Shown here: positions 48,451-60,936 of the stretch, in pieces
How positions within the stretch are numbered: position 1 is the first letter of the stretch
Layout: each line of letters begins with the position of its first letter
Assembly: GCA_017311185.1 (NCBI GenBank)
Contig: JAESUZ010003105.1
Span: forward strand, 620,001 to 684,000
Source: Proteles cristata cristata
Lineage: Eukaryota; Chordata; Mammalia; Carnivora; Hyaenidae
Reading direction: 5' to 3'
Length of the DNA stretch: 64,000 bases
Translations under genes and position numbers: made by a program
The notes under the pieces: generated by a model
Seen by the model: only the letters and a program-made list of their open reading frames with translations
The model's database searches: none
What the model was told of the DNA's origin: nothing

Positions 48451-49876
48451 AGTTAAATAACTTCAGGCACAAATACTTAAAGAGTGGAGAAAGCTCAAAG
48501 TGTTTGAAATAAGAGTAAGAAGTAGTAATAAGAGGTGGGGTTGGGTAAGGGGAAGCACGGCGCTGGGAGAGTTTCCAGCTAGTCACAAGAGTTTACAGGA
48601 GTTGGACAATCCCTGGAATTTTCTGAACAAGAAAATGACACTATGAAATCAGAACGCTATTCCATAGACATTATATATGATACGAGAAGGAAGAAAGGTC
48701 AGATATGAAATTACTGCTAGAGTGAAGCACTGAGTTCAAAAGTGCTGGACTGGCAAAGAGCCAGAAGAAAATAAAGCATCTTGTAGGAAGCTGTACTTTG
48801 ATGACAGACAAGGAAACCTGAAACGTAAGCCTTTCCAAGTGGGGTGACAGACCTTCCAAGAGACGAAGTTTACCAACATCATAACAGCCACTGAATTCAT
48901 AATAATATGGTTCTTTTCCTTGAGTAAACTTGTTCATATATTTCTATGCTAGTTATACTTGTGAGGTGTGTTTAATCCCAGGGAAAAAAATATATCTCCT
49001 GGTTTAGTGTAACAGGTACGACAAAGACAAAACAAGGATATTTTTCTTGATTGTCTTGGACTATCGATAGAAAGTACAGGCAATGAGCTTCAGGTCAAAA
49101 TTCCTGGCTTATTCATTTCGGTACCCATACTATCTAAAGGGTACTCAATATATGTTTGTTAAATAAATCAGTTATTCTAATATCATTTACATATCAATTT
49201 ACTTATATGTCAATGAGTAGTTAAGGAAAAAATACCTAGTTTAAGAATATCAAAGTAATAAAAAGCAAAGTGGATTGAATGATTTCAGTAGATCCCAGGC
49301 TATCCAGTAAGATCAATGGTCACCATCCATTGAACTCAGGTCGTTTTCTGTTGTGTGCCTCTTGGAATTCTTCTAATGGTTAGTCTGATTGGAGGACACA
49401 GAGTCCTACCAGTCTTTTGCTTTAATGTCTTAATTATGTCTTCAGCAATGGGAACCATTATATGGGCCCTAGAATCTGCTCTTTCTCATTTTTTAAAAGG
49501 GCAACTTTCTACTTTCTCAAAATCATAAATCTAGTAGAGTATACATTATTCCACTTAAAAGTGATTAATTGTCACTTCTGATAATTTTCTTATTAATTAT
49601 TCAAGAATTTCTAGATCAGCCTTTCAGGCAGAGAGAAAACAGACTTAAGGTAAGCTTTTCCAGCACTGACCAGTGATTATATATTTATCACCTTGTGAAG
49701 AAATTCATTAGGAACAATATGACATTACATGTTTGCAACTTTTTCTTGAAACTTTCCCAAACAAGTATCAGTTGTGGACTAAGTTACATAAACAGTTTTA
49801 ATTTTTGGCTATTTATGCTTACATAGAACTGAAACCCAAAACTACTATGGAGGTTAGAATCCCTAAAAATGACTCT

Positions 49877-50081
49877 TGGAGCACCGGGGTGACTCAGTCA
49901 GTTGAGCTTCTGACTCTTAGTCTTGGCTCAGGTCATGGTCCCAGAGTTGTGGGACAGAGCTCCATGTTGGCCTCTGTGCTGAATGTGGAACCTGCTTAAG
50001 ATTCTCTCTCTCTCCCTCTCCCTCCCTCCCATTCCAGCCTTCCTCTCTGCACTCCCCACCCCCAGAATTAAAAAAAAAAAG
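49877..50081 (+). mobile_element. Older SINEC-type SINE
   Basis: GGAGCACCGGGGTGACTCAG head, CTTAGTCTTGGCTCAGGTCA, GTGGAACCTGCTTAAGATTC, CT-rich stretch and A tail. An older subfamily than SINEC_Fc. Confidence 0.88.
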
Positions 50082-50553
50082 ACCTTTCTTGAAGAGCTAA
50101 AGTATGCAAACATAAATATGGTCAGCACCTTCTTGCTTATTTTTATGTTGCCCTTTAGTAACTAAATACTACTTTTGCATGAACTAGATGCAGCATTCTA
50201 TCACATCTCTTATAAAACATAGAAAAATGAACTTGTATACTTTTTTTTTTACTTAGTTTTACTTGTCATAAGAGGGGAGACACTCAAATAGACAAGAGCC
50301 TATGATTGAATTACCAACACAATGAGTGATAGCCTCAGATCAGCTGCAGCAAAACCAAAGCCACGGATGTTAATTGACAGTCTCTAAACCTAACCAAGTT
50401 TTGGTTACTTGTGCTACACAATAGATCAAATTATTTAGCCATCTAGAGGCATTAGTTTTGTAGTATTTTAAGTTGTGGGCTTCAGGAGGAAGTTTTACTG
50501 CTTGATGTTAGATATTTTATGAGTGTTTTTGTGATTAAAATAACTGCATTCAA

Positions 50554-50717
50554 GGTACCTGGGTGGTTCAGTTGGGTAAGCTTCTGACTTCAGCTCAGGT
50601 CATGATCTCATGGTACATGAGTTCCAGCCCCGCGTTGGGCTCTGTGCTGACAGCTCAGAGCCTGGAGCCTGCTTTGAATTCTGTGTCTCCCTCTCTCTCT
50701 GCCCCTCCCTGGCTCAT
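50554..50717 (+). mobile_element. 3'-truncated SINEC_Fc-type SINE fused to an old L1 tail
   Basis: GGTACCTGGGTGGTTCAG head and normal body up to CTGCCCCTCCCTGGCTCATA, where the usual CT-rich/A-rich end is missing. The next sequence (50718-50815: AAATGTACACTTAAAAATGG, ATGAATTTTATGTCTATTTA) is an L1M-type 3' tail, so the junction is a breakpoint. Confidence 0.85.
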
Positions 50718-51736
50718 ACACAACATTATGAATATATTTAATACCACTGAAATGTACACTTAAAAATGGTTAAGACCATGAATTTTATGTCTATTTACCA
50801 CAGTTTAAAAATGAGGGAACATGACTGCATTATCTGTATTAAAATGGATCCACACTTGTTTTCTGAGGAAAATCTTGGCTGAGTCCACAAACATTTCCTT
50901 AGGTCCCTTCTGTTTCCTTAAACTTTTATAAAATTATATTAACCCTATACCTAGTTCTGCTGAGCACTAACGGAAATGAATATGCCCTAAATTGCCAACA
51001 TGTCTGTCTTCTTTGCAGATATCAGAAATGCTCAGCTGGGAGAAATAGTGTTAATGGAGGATTTCCTGAAGTCCATTCACTCTATTTGGATGATCTCAAG
51101 TTTATCTTTAAAGAAACGTGATCAGAAATCTGCCTTTGAAAGTCTTGTTTTGGCTTGTCCAGTGATTATTTTTACTGAACTGAAGTTTAGGGAGATATGA
51201 ACAGCTGGAGTCTAAGGACCATAGTGAAGCAGCCTGAGGAATCCCACAACTGTTTTTAGTGGGTAGGTGCAGGTGAGAATGCTGTTTATCCTGTTCTCTT
51301 AACAAGAACCTGCAGAAATTCATTACCACAAATAACTGCTTCTCTTAAGCAATGGCTTGCTTTATAATCTTCTGGGCATTTTACATTAAGTGATCAACTG
51401 TGTTTCCTTCCATCATGTGTTGGTACTTTAAAAATTCAGAGGCTTACTTCTGGCAAGTACCCAGACTGCACTATACATTTTGTGAATTATTTTTACTTCG
51501 AGTTCTTACTTGTTTACTCTTAGTTTCCCCTTGGTTAGTTAATTCACTTCATTAACATCTTATTGTAATGTATGTATTTCATAAGACAAAGGTTATATTT
51601 CAATCTTTTCTGAATAAAACAAATAAAGGAATGTATGACATAACCATTTATTTTTATAAGTTATAAAGATAAGATTATTTTTTGTTTTTTGTTTTCATAA
51701 AGATTAGTTTCAAGCTGAGATAATGAATCCCAGATA

Positions 51737-52260
51737 CAGTAAAACCTTTATTTGCAAGCAAATTTCTTTCCAGAAACATGCTTGTACTCCAAAGTACTTG
51801 TATATCAAAGCAAATTTCTCCATAAGAAATAATGGAAACTCAGATGATTCATTCCACAACCCAAAAATACTCATATGAAAATGATTACAGTACTGTAATA
51901 TAATATAAAATAATAACAAAAATACAAAATATAAAGAAAAATAAATTAACCTGCACTTACCTTTGAAAAACTTCATGGCTGATGTTAAGGAGACGAGAGA
52001 GGAGAATTACTATGTAGAATAACTTTCACTATCATTAACAGAATTACTGCTGTCTCTTGGCTCAGTGGAATCACCTACAATTCTGTAGTGAGTGAGAGAG
52101 AGAGAACCATTGGCTCAGTTGTGGTCATGTGACATTCAGCATGACATACTACTCCGATTGCAATACATCACTTGTTGATCAAGTTAAAATTTATTAGAAA
52201 TGTTTGCTTGTCTTGTGGAACACTTACAGAACAAATTACTCGAAATCCAAGGTTTTACTG
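51737..52260. mobile_element. 524-bp Tc1/mariner-type inverted-repeat element with TA duplication
   Basis: The left end CAGTAAAACCTT follows TA (51735-51736), and the right end, whose reverse complement is CAGTAAAACCTTGGATTTCG, precedes TA (52261-52262). Extended ends are related (TTTGCAAGCAAATTTCTTTC against GAGTAATTTGTTCTGTAAGT). The interior has no transposase frame, so it is nonautonomous. CAG ends with TA target sites are typical of pogo/Tigger-group elements; I cannot name the family. Confidence 0.82.
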
Positions 52261-52920
52261 TAATCTAATCTGAAGATTATGTGATTTCCTTTATCTCCAC
52301 AGCAATTACATATATATTTTCACTACTTTACAAGTGACTATCAATGCTAATTTGTGTGTGTAGTAGGTTGACTGGAAGCAATGAGTAAATATTCAGTGAA
52401 TAAAAGCTAAAACTAGATAAGGCAATATATGAAAGGAGAAAAAAATGTGACAATAACAAACACGCTAAGTCAAAGAGAAATTAAGAACAATGTTCATTAA
52501 GATTGCAACTAGTAGAATGGGTTGGAAGTTGAGTAGTGAGAAATACTAGTTCAAAGAGACTTCTGTATGGAAAACAGGATGAAAGTGGCTACTTGTTGAA
52601 GGGCTAGCTGACAATCTGATTTTGGCAATAGATTACCATTAAGGATTCACACAAAGGCAAAAAGCCTGTTGTTTCCTTAGTGCAGAAGGACTCTGGGATG
52701 GACTAAAACAGTGTCTGGATTGGTTTGGGATTATGGAAGACAGGCTGCTGGGGCAGAAACCACACTTCTCAGGGAGTCTGGTGAAAAGAAGATCTCAGCT
52801 GGGAAGAGCTGAGATCTGGCAATGGATCCACAATAACCTAGAGCAGCAGAAATCCTTGGGTATCTCTAGTATTTAACTTAAGGCCTGGGACATAGTATGT
52901 ATTCAAATATTTTTTTGTAG

Positions 52921-53135
52921 GCACACCTGGATGGCTCAGTCAGCTGAGTGTCCAACTCTTGGTTTTGACTCAGGTCATGATCTCATGGCTGTGAAATCAA
53001 GCCCAGATCGAGCTCCAAGCTCAGCTCGGAGCCTGCTTGGGATTCTCTCCTTCCTTCTCTCTCTGCCCCTCCCTTGCTTGTGCATGCATGCTCTCTTTCT
53101 CTCTCAAAATAAATAAATATTTAAAAAAAATTTTG
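52921..53135 (+). mobile_element. Older SINEC-type SINE
   Basis: GGCACACCTGGATGGCTCAG head, CTCTTGGTTTTGACTCAGGT, GAGCCTGCTTGGGATTCTCT, CTCAAAATAAATAAATATTT tail. Confidence 0.9.
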
Positions 53136-54284
53136 TCATATAAATAAAGCTGGACAAATTAAACCCTTATCTATGTTATTGTGGCTACACATTTGCCTGT
53201 GGTTAATGTCCCAACATGGCTTTCATGGCAAGAAGGCTTTCCAATGACTCCCTACAGAAGAGAGGAAATAGATGAATGGGGCCAAGACTGTGGTCTCAGC
53301 CACTCTGGATCATTTCACATGCTCCATGTACCCTTTATTTGGAAATCTCTTCTGATATCCTCTACTTTCTTCTTACTCAGCTAATTCTTCATCATTTAAG
53401 TCTCAGCTTAAAAGTTACCCTTCAGAGGTTAGGTCCCCTTGCAGAGCAGGGACATTTATAAACCTAAGCACTTAAAAGATTTTGTTGTCTCCCCCCAACA
53501 GACCTAAATATGAATTTAAACACAAAAATGTGAAACATTTATATTTTTTTTGAAATGTCATACAACACAATGTATACATACATATTCAGAATAACTTCTA
53601 GATTTTCTTCTGATTCAGATTATCTCCCTCTTTCTCACACATACTGCCTTATATGTGTGCGTGTGAGTGCTCCCTCTCTCTTTCTTGAGCCTTTGCTGGT
53701 GCCTCAAACAAGGACCAAGTCAGCTGCCCAAGTTATTCTGCACACTCCTCATTAAATATTCCCACAGTGTCCCATAACCTGTGCAAGTACTTTGCACACT
53801 GGTAACCATGTAAGTTTTTACTGCAATCTGCTTAATGTCTGTCTTCCCTGTGATACAGTATTCTTCTGTAGGGCAGTGACTCAGTTTGTGAAGTTGCCTA
53901 GTCTGTAAAATGTTAACAATTTTTAAGTGACCAGCGAAAAGATCAGGGAATGTTCTAGAATGGTAAATTGGACTTTTATGAGTTCAAGGGAGATAAAATA
54001 AGATGACTCACTAGGCGAGAAGGACAGATGAAATCAGAGGTGTTATCCTGCACAATGTTGATTTAATCAAAGAGCTCACAGACTATTGTTTTTATTCCAG
54101 TGAAGTAAATTGATTTCCTCTAGATAATTCCTAGACAAAGATATCATAAATCTGTCTTACAATCAGTCTCTTGTTGACAGTTTTATAAAACCCATTCACA
54201 AAATTATAACAATGGCTTTGCTATTCTGATCCAGATGCTAGATTCTGGCTCTCTTCCTCCACCCTCACTTCTTCTGTCACCACT

Positions 54285-54425
54285 CAGCGATTCAACAAAT
54301 ATTTGTTGAGCATTTGGGGAATGTTAGCCATGTGCAAGGTGCCTGTGGGCTAACAGTTCCACAAACTTCACTTTTAAGGAGCTCATAGTTTAAGACCTGG
54401 GGTACTGTCTTAGAATTAAGTTAAT
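54285..54425 (+). repeat. L2-like LINE remnant
   Basis: ATTCAACAAATATTTGTTGA, GCCATGTGCAAGGTGCCTGT and TAAGGAGCTCATAGTTTAAG follow the L2 3' consensus pattern. Confidence 0.75.
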
Positions 54426-54747
54426 AGTGTGACACTTTTATATTTGTCATCTTGAATATAACATGAAAATAATATATGTTGAGAGTATTTAGAAATGTAC
54501 TGACTGTGCATACATAGGAAATTACAGATAAATAAAGTAAAGAAGGTCCATAGGAAGTTAAAGTTTAGAAATTTCTTAGTTCTGTCACCTCCAACCTAAG
54601 ACCTGCTTGTTCACTGATCAGATCCTCAACGATTCAACTGAGACATGGTCACTTTTCTAGATGGAGCAATATTTCTTGCCAATCAGCATATGCACACTTA
54701 GTGACCCTGCATGAAGAAACATCCTGTCTTCAGAAAAGAAGATTGCA

Positions 54748-54815
54748 GCTTATCTATACAAAGCAGGAGTATAGACAATGGTCTATATCTATACAAAACA
54801 GGAGCAGGACAATGC
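54748..54815. repeat. Short tandem duplication, about 35-bp unit
   Basis: TATCTATACAAAGCAGGAG and TATCTATACAAAACAGGAG occur about 34 bases apart, both followed by a GACAATG stretch. Confidence 0.75.
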
Positions 54816-55265
54816 TCTTGTCCATTGTATGTGTGTATGTGTGTGTATTTATGCATGTGTATGAAGACATGGGAAGGTGATGTATGTATGTTCTACTAGC
54901 TCACTTGATTTTTATCCAGAATTATTAATTAATGTAAAATTTTTGTAGTCTCAACCCTCAAAGTTGGTTGTTAGCTTTACACAGGGGAAAACTTGTCCCA
55001 TGGCCATAGCTTGCACTTTCTGCTCCAAAATAAGACAAGAAAGAGCAGATAACTCAGTGCAATCATGAGCATGAAATGACCAGAAATTCAATTCAAACAT
55101 CTAATGGTGGGTCAATATTATCACTGTAAACAAAGAGGAGATTACTGTTAAATACATCACCCTGTGACTTTCCACAATAGTGTGGGAAAAAAGAGGAAAA
55201 AAACCCTCACAATCAAAAAAGGGAAGGTAAACAACTTTTCAAACACACACATATATATGTGTATT

Positions 55266-55496
55266 TTTAAAAATTTTTTTAATTTTTTTATGTTTTTTTA
55301 TTTATTTCTGAGAGAGAGAGAGACAGCGTGAGCAGGGGAAGGTCAGAGAAAGAGGGAGGCACGGAATCTGAACAGGCTTCAGGCTCTGAGCTGGCTGTCA
55401 GTACAGAGCCCGACGCGGGGCTCGAACCCACGAACCATGAGATCATGACCTGAACCGAAGTCAGACACTTAACCAACTGAGCCACCCAGGGGCCTC
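55266..55496 (-). mobile_element. SINEC_Fc-type SINE (first of three in a row)
   Basis: TTTATTTATTTCTGAGAGAG, GACAGCGTGAGCAGGGGAAG, CCGACGCGGGGCTCGAACCC, end GAGCCACCCAGGGGCCTC. Low divergence. Confidence 0.94.
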
Positions 55497-55530
55497 TATA
55501 TTTGCATATTTTTACTCAGTATTATTTTTT

Positions 55531-55758
55531 TAATGTTTATTTTTAAGAGAGGGTGAGCTCATGTGGGGGAGGGGCAGAGAAAGAGGGAGAGAGGGCGTGA
55601 ACTGATGGGTGGAGAGAGAGGGGGACAGAGGATCCAAGCAGGCTCCAGGCTCTGAGATGTCAGCGAAAAGCCTGACATTGGGCTCAAACCCATGAATCAT
55701 GAGATCATGACCTGAGCCAAAGTCAGATACTCAACTGACTGAGCCATCCAGGTGTTCC
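55531..55758 (-). mobile_element. SINEC-type SINE (second of three)
   Basis: TAATGTTTATTTTTAAGAGA, GAACTGATGGGTGGAGAGAG, GACATTGGGCTCAAACCCAT, end GAGCCATCCAGGTGTTCC. Flanked by TACTCA(G/A)TATTATTTTTT at 55513-55530 and 55759-55776. Confidence 0.93.
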
Positions 55759-55776
55759 TACTCAATATTATTTTTT

Positions 55777-55954
55777 AAAAATTTTTAATATTTATTTATT
55801 TTTGAGAGAGAAAGAGGGAGACACAGAATCTGAATCAGGCTTCAGGCACTGAGCTGTCAGCATAGAGCTCAACGGGAGGCTCGAACCCATGAGCTGTGAG
55901 ATCATGACCTGAGCCAAAGTCGATGCTTATCGTATGGAGCCACGCAGGTGCCCC
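55777..55954 (-). mobile_element. SINEC-type SINE (third of three)
   Basis: AATATTTATTTATTTTTGAG, GAATCAGGCTTCAGGCACTG, GGAGGCTCGAACCCATGAGC, end CACGCAGGTGCCCC. CTCAGTATCATTTTTT on its right (55954-55969) is a third copy of the same target sequence. Confidence 0.92.
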
Positions 55955-58382
55955 TCAGTATCATTTTTTATATGTTGTTTTTATTTATGTACCTGTACAG
56001 GAAGATGCTAATGCAATTTAACCTTGAAAAATGCAAGTGTGAATTTTAATTAATAGGCCTTCATCCAACTCAGTAATTAATGAATGTGAGAGCTCCACAA
56101 AGTTACATCAGAATTCTGAATGGCATCTTGTTTTTACTTTATTGAGCCGTTTTGGTATGTCAGACAAGAAAATGCAAGTTTTCTCCGTATTAATTAATTA
56201 AATGGTATATTGGGAGAGATGCCAGTTTTTAGGTTGCACTCATCAATTTCTCTCCATCTCTTGGGTTTTATCAAGTGGCTATTCAAATTCCAATACGGTA
56301 CTTAGGTTGTAGTTTTAATATTGTCCCACAGCTTCCCTAAAATGATTACTCCATTACTAACTTCTAAACAGGCTCTTGTGCTTCTCAGCAGCAGAGTGGG
56401 TACACTGGGCCAGTACCAAAAAGAACCTTTTCTTACTGGAGGCCAGATCATGGACTTACAAGTGTCTCAGAGTCTTAACAGTTCTCACTGGGGCTCTTTT
56501 TAGAACATATAGATGGGATTTGTCTATAGTTGAAACCTGGAATTCTCTTATTCCTGGATTTCTTTTCTTCCTCTTGCCCCTCAGCTCTTCCTCAGAAACA
56601 GTTCCCAGCTTCTCCCTGGCCCTAGGATCAGAGTTGAAGGAGATGCATCATTGAATCCAACCTGGGAGAATGACAAAAAGTACTTGCATTCTTCAAAGTG
56701 GGGCATTTGCTGCTATCAGTCACCTGTTCTAGTATAACTTTGATGAATTTTAAATATTAATTATTTGATATTATTAACAATAATTATCAGAGGTGAACAA
56801 GTATAGCCCGCTCTTTAATTCCTCTTTATTCACCTGGCTTGAATTTCTATTGATTAAATGTTAGACTGAGAATTAAAGTATATTTAATTTAATTACATTT
56901 GGCTACTTACAGAAATATGCAATTTAACTGTGATGCAATAATTGCACTATTAAACACTATACATTCTTGCAACTAAAATAGAAGTTTTCTTCATGACCAA
57001 TTTAATTATTAATACATAGCGGGCTTTCACCCAATAATCAGAGAAAATAGTTATGGCATAAAAGGTATATTTTGTGGATACAGTGTGTGGGGGGTGGTGT
57101 TCAAAGTCAGTGTTACTTCTCTATACTTTCCTCTCCAACGATATCATCTCTGTGGAAAAGAGTAGATCTTCAATATATTGTTCTTACCTATCTTTTTTTC
57201 TCTATATCCCCAATTGGTTTCAGCATCCTTCTCTGCAAGCAATTGTCTTTATTTCATCCTTCAGATAGAGTGAACCACTTGAAAGCTAGTGAATCAGCAG
57301 AAGCCAGAAAATTATATATGCACACTATGTTTAACAATGGAGTACAGTCTGATTACTGTGAGTACAACTTTTAAAAATCTTTTTAAACAGAGATTAGGTG
57401 GGAGCAACCTCTGATCTCTCAAGATTACTTAAGTGGAAAAATCCCTTTATGGTTATAGCAGGACTTATGGTATGATATTGATTAGCTGGTAATAATAATT
57501 AGCTCCGAGATTACCATCAAAATGTGAAAAACAAATTTGAATCACAATTGAGAGTAAGACCCTCAGTTTGCCTCTGGGCTCCTTCAGGTGGTTGATGTCC
57601 TCAGACAAATGTCCTGCAGAACAGTGGTGAAGGTTGTTACCTTATGGAGTAAAAAAAGTAACTTGGTTGACCTTTATATCATTCTGAAATAAAGTCACTA
57701 GGAAGAAAATACTGTTAATTTCAGTTGTCGGTAAGTTCAATAGAGTTTCACTTCATCTCACCCACATTTTCCAAACCGCTAGACCACTAACTGTTCATTG
57801 GAGTCTTTAAGGTCATTGTAAAATGAGATAGCAATTTGGTAATTAATAGATTTACTACTGAATGCCAAGACACAATTGAGACTCAAAACCCACAAACCCC
57901 AAATCTATTAGATTACCCTGTTTTGAATGTCGATTTTAGGAAGAACAAGCAGATGATTTTAAAGTAGCTATTTTATTTTGTATAACCACCATCTGAGAAA
58001 CTGTTAAATCCCATAGTCTGAGAAAGATTCAGAAGGCTCTCAAGATTTGAGCTGGTTGGTGTATTTAATTAAGGAAAAAAATCATTATCTGCTTGCTAAT
58101 TTAGCCAAAAAATGTGATTTATCTCTGATATAAACTTCCAGAAATGAAAACAATGTACCATTGAATTTTAAATTACCAGTAAAAATTAAGATTCAAGTTG
58201 CTTCTAGTATATTAGAATTGATTTGATCATTTTGTCACTTCCTTTATATGGTGCTGTCTCTGGGTTTATAGTAAACATTTTGTCAAATGCAATTATGTTT
58301 ATGAATTTAATTTTCTTTTGTCCTGTTTGACAAACTAGGTATATTTTCATGAGATGTTTTGTAGGAGTTACTCCTTTTCTTA

Positions 58383-58435
58383 AAAAAATTTTTTTAATGT
58401 TTATATTTATTTTAGGGGGAGAGAGAGAGAGAGAC

Positions 58436-58466
<31 letters not shown>

Positions 58467-58627
58467 ATGAGCAGGGGAGGGTCAGATAGAGAGTGAGACA
58501 GAATCCAAAGCAGGCTCCAGGCTCTAAGCTGTCAGCACAAACCCTGATGCAGGGCTTGAACTCATGAACCGTGAGATCAGACCTGAGCTGAAGTTGAATG
58601 CTTAACCCACTGAGCCATCTGGGCACC
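58383..58627 (-). mobile_element. SINEC-type SINE with expanded GA tract
   Basis: TAATGTTTATATTTATTTTA, a long (GAGA)n/GACAGA tract at about 58420-58466, GCAGGGGAGGGTCAGATAG, end GAGCCATCTGGGCACCC. Flanks GAGTTACTCCTTTTCTTAA and GAGTTAGTCTTTTTTTCTTAA are the target duplication. Confidence 0.93.
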
Positions 58628-58839
58628 CTGAGTTAGTCTTTTTTTCTTAAGACTACTCACCAGTTATTCATATTATTTCCCACAACCTTATAACCTGAGT
58701 GTAGTCATCATTTACTAGCGAGGAAAGCTTTGATATGTGCAATATTTTCTTGGTGCTGACGGGTCTTTTAATCCACTGCATCCAATTTAGCCCCTACACC
58801 ACACATTACACAATAACAATAATAGTAATAGTAATGAGA

Positions 58840-59080
58840 ACAACAAAAACAATGCCTACTATGTGTTAAGAACTTACTAGGAGCCAAGCCTTGAACTAAA
58901 TAACATGTTTTCTTATTTAATCTTCATTATAATCCTGAGTTTGGTATTATTTTATTCCCATTATGGCAGTATTTATTATTATTGCTACCATTTATTGAAC
59001 TTAATATCTGCTGAGTACTTTACCTGTATTATATCATTTAATCCTCACATTAACTCTGCATAATGAGGATACACAGGCAG
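58840..59080 (-). repeat. MIR-like remnants
   Basis: Two diverged stretches, CTTATTTAATCTTCATTATA and ATATCATTTAATCCTCACAT, both resemble the reversed MIR pattern (TTTAATCCTCAC-type). Boundaries uncertain. Confidence 0.6.
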
Positions 59081-59141
59081 ATGGCCAAACTGGTCCTTAA
59101 CACATATTTCATATGGAAGTATGAAATGTTTCCATAGTGGG

Positions 59142-59361
59142 GGGTGGGGGCGCCTGGGTGGTTCAGTCGGTTGAGCTGAGCGTCTAATTTTGGCTCAGGT
59201 CATGATCTTGCGTCTGTGAGTTCGAGCCCCACGTCGGGCTCTGTGCTGACAGCTCAGAGCCTGGAGCCTGCTTCAGATTCTGTCTCCCTCCCTCTGTGCC
59301 CCTCCCCCAACATGCTCTGTCTGTCTGTCTCAAAAATAAACGTTAAAAAAAAAAAAAAAAA
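59142..59361 (+). mobile_element. SINEC_Fc-type SINE with 19-bp target-site duplication
   Basis: GGCGCCTGGGTGGTTCAGTC head, GAGTTCGAGCCCCACGTCGG, CTCAAAAATAAACGTTAAAA tail. GAAATGTTTCCATAGTGGG flanks it at 59123-59141 and 59362-59380. The head carries a small GAGCTGAGC duplication. Confidence 0.96.
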
Positions 59362-59802
59362 GAAATGTTTCCATAGTGGGCCATGAAGAGTTGCTGCCCT
59401 GAATTCCTCAAATGCTCTCTCAGCCCTTTTTCTGTGGTTGCCCAGCTCTTATGGGGGCACTCAGCCTTGCCCTTTTTAAATCTAGAAACTGAAGGGGTAA
59501 CACTGGGCACAGTAGGGACTCTTTACGACCTTGCTCCAGGGCCAAGGCCAAAGTTTATCTGACCAGTTGTTCCCAAGCTGTACCAGTTAGTTAAATATTT
59601 TGGCTCTTAGCAGGGATGTATGCATTATCATTCTCATTTTGTAGGTTGGAAATTTCACATACGTCCATAAAAGTTAAGCAACTGGCCCAAGATCACCCAC
59701 CTAGGGAGTATGGGGGTTAGGATTCAAACCCAGGTCCCCCTCAAGCTAAAAGCCCTGTTCTTAATTTCTACAGTCAACAAAAAAATGGAGAAATCCAGCT
59801 GA

Positions 59803-59996
59803 TTTTTTAAAATTAGTTTATTTTTTTGAAAGAGAGAGAATGTGAGCAGGGGCAGGGCAGAGACAGAGAGAGAAACCCAAGTAGACTCCGTGCCGCCAGT
59901 GCACAGCCCAGCATGGGGCTCAATTCCACAAACTGCAAAATCATGACCCGACACAAAATCAAGAGCTGGACACTTAACTGAGCCACCCAGTGCCCC
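59803..59996 (-). mobile_element. SINEC-type SINE, diverged
   Basis: TTAGTTTATTTTTTTGAAAG, CAAGTAGACTCCGTGCCGCC, CAGCATGGGGCTCAATTCC, end GAGCCACCCAGTGCCCC. TCCAGCTGA at 59794-59802 and 59997-60005 begins the target duplication. Confidence 0.9.
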
Positions 59997-60710
59997 TCCA
60001 GCTGACTTTTGATGTTAACTTTTTAGTGTCAGTTTCTCTGGAACTCTGTGCTTTGTGTCTGACAACTTGCACAGTGAATTTTAAATTTCACAGTATTTTT
60101 AATATTTACCTTGAGGCTGTGAGAATATTGTCTCCTGACTCCCAGCAATAATAATAAGCATGTAAGTACCAGGATGATGGGTATTACTTTGTATCATTCT
60201 GCAAACAAGTGAATATATTCACTGATTTAGCCAGTGTTCTATTTGCAGTCATCTCTCTATAGGTGAAAATTATTTTTTCATTTTATTACTGGGTTCCCAA
60301 TTATGGCAACCTTGGTATTCAGCCTAACCAAAACTTGAAAGTTACAAAAGTAACATTTTTATATACTTTTAAACTATATATTTTACTTTGATATTATTTT
60401 AGTGTCCAAAGTCCTAATACCAAAGGCTGAAAACCATTGGCATTAGACTGTTTCTCTACTTCTGTGTCTCATCTATCATGTCTCTTTCTCCATTTCTGAT
60501 AAAAATGCAGCCTCCACTTTAGCATACATAAATGTCCATATCATTCATACAACCCCATTGTTGGTATTAAAGGAAATTTGAATGCTATTATAACAGTGCT
60601 ATGTATCTTTTAAAGGCAGTTAGTCAGCACTGACCCATAAATCAGCAAATCTGCCAACTATAAAGTTCACTTTTATTTAACGAAATGTGATAAACAAAAT
60701 TGGATATGCC

Positions 60711-60936
60711 TTGGGGCACCTGAGTGGCTCAGTTGGTTAAGCGTCCGACTTCAACTCAGGTCATGATCTCACAGTTTGTGGGTTCGAGCCCCGTGTCGGG
60801 CTCTGTGCTGACCGCTCGGAGCCTGGAGCCTGTTTCAGATTCTGTGTCTCCCTCTTTCTCCGACCCTCCCCTGCTCACGCTGTCTCTCTCTCTCTCTCTT
60901 AGAAATAAATAAAAAATATTAAAAACAAAAACAAAA
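60711..60936 (+). mobile_element. SINEC_Fc-type SINE with 17-bp target-site duplication
   Basis: GGGGCACCTGAGTGGCTCAG head, GTGGGTTCGAGCCCCGTGTC, TTAGAAATAAATAAAAAATA and an (AAAAAC)n tail. ACAAAATTGGATATGCC flanks it at 60694-60710 and 60937-60953. Confidence 0.95.

Noticed and set aside
60724..60912. Recurrent peptides of the form MAQLVK(R/C)PTSxQVMIS found in many places (also 5736, 32424, 50563, 55288)
   Set aside because: They are translations of SINE bodies in one frame, repeated because the SINE is repeated.
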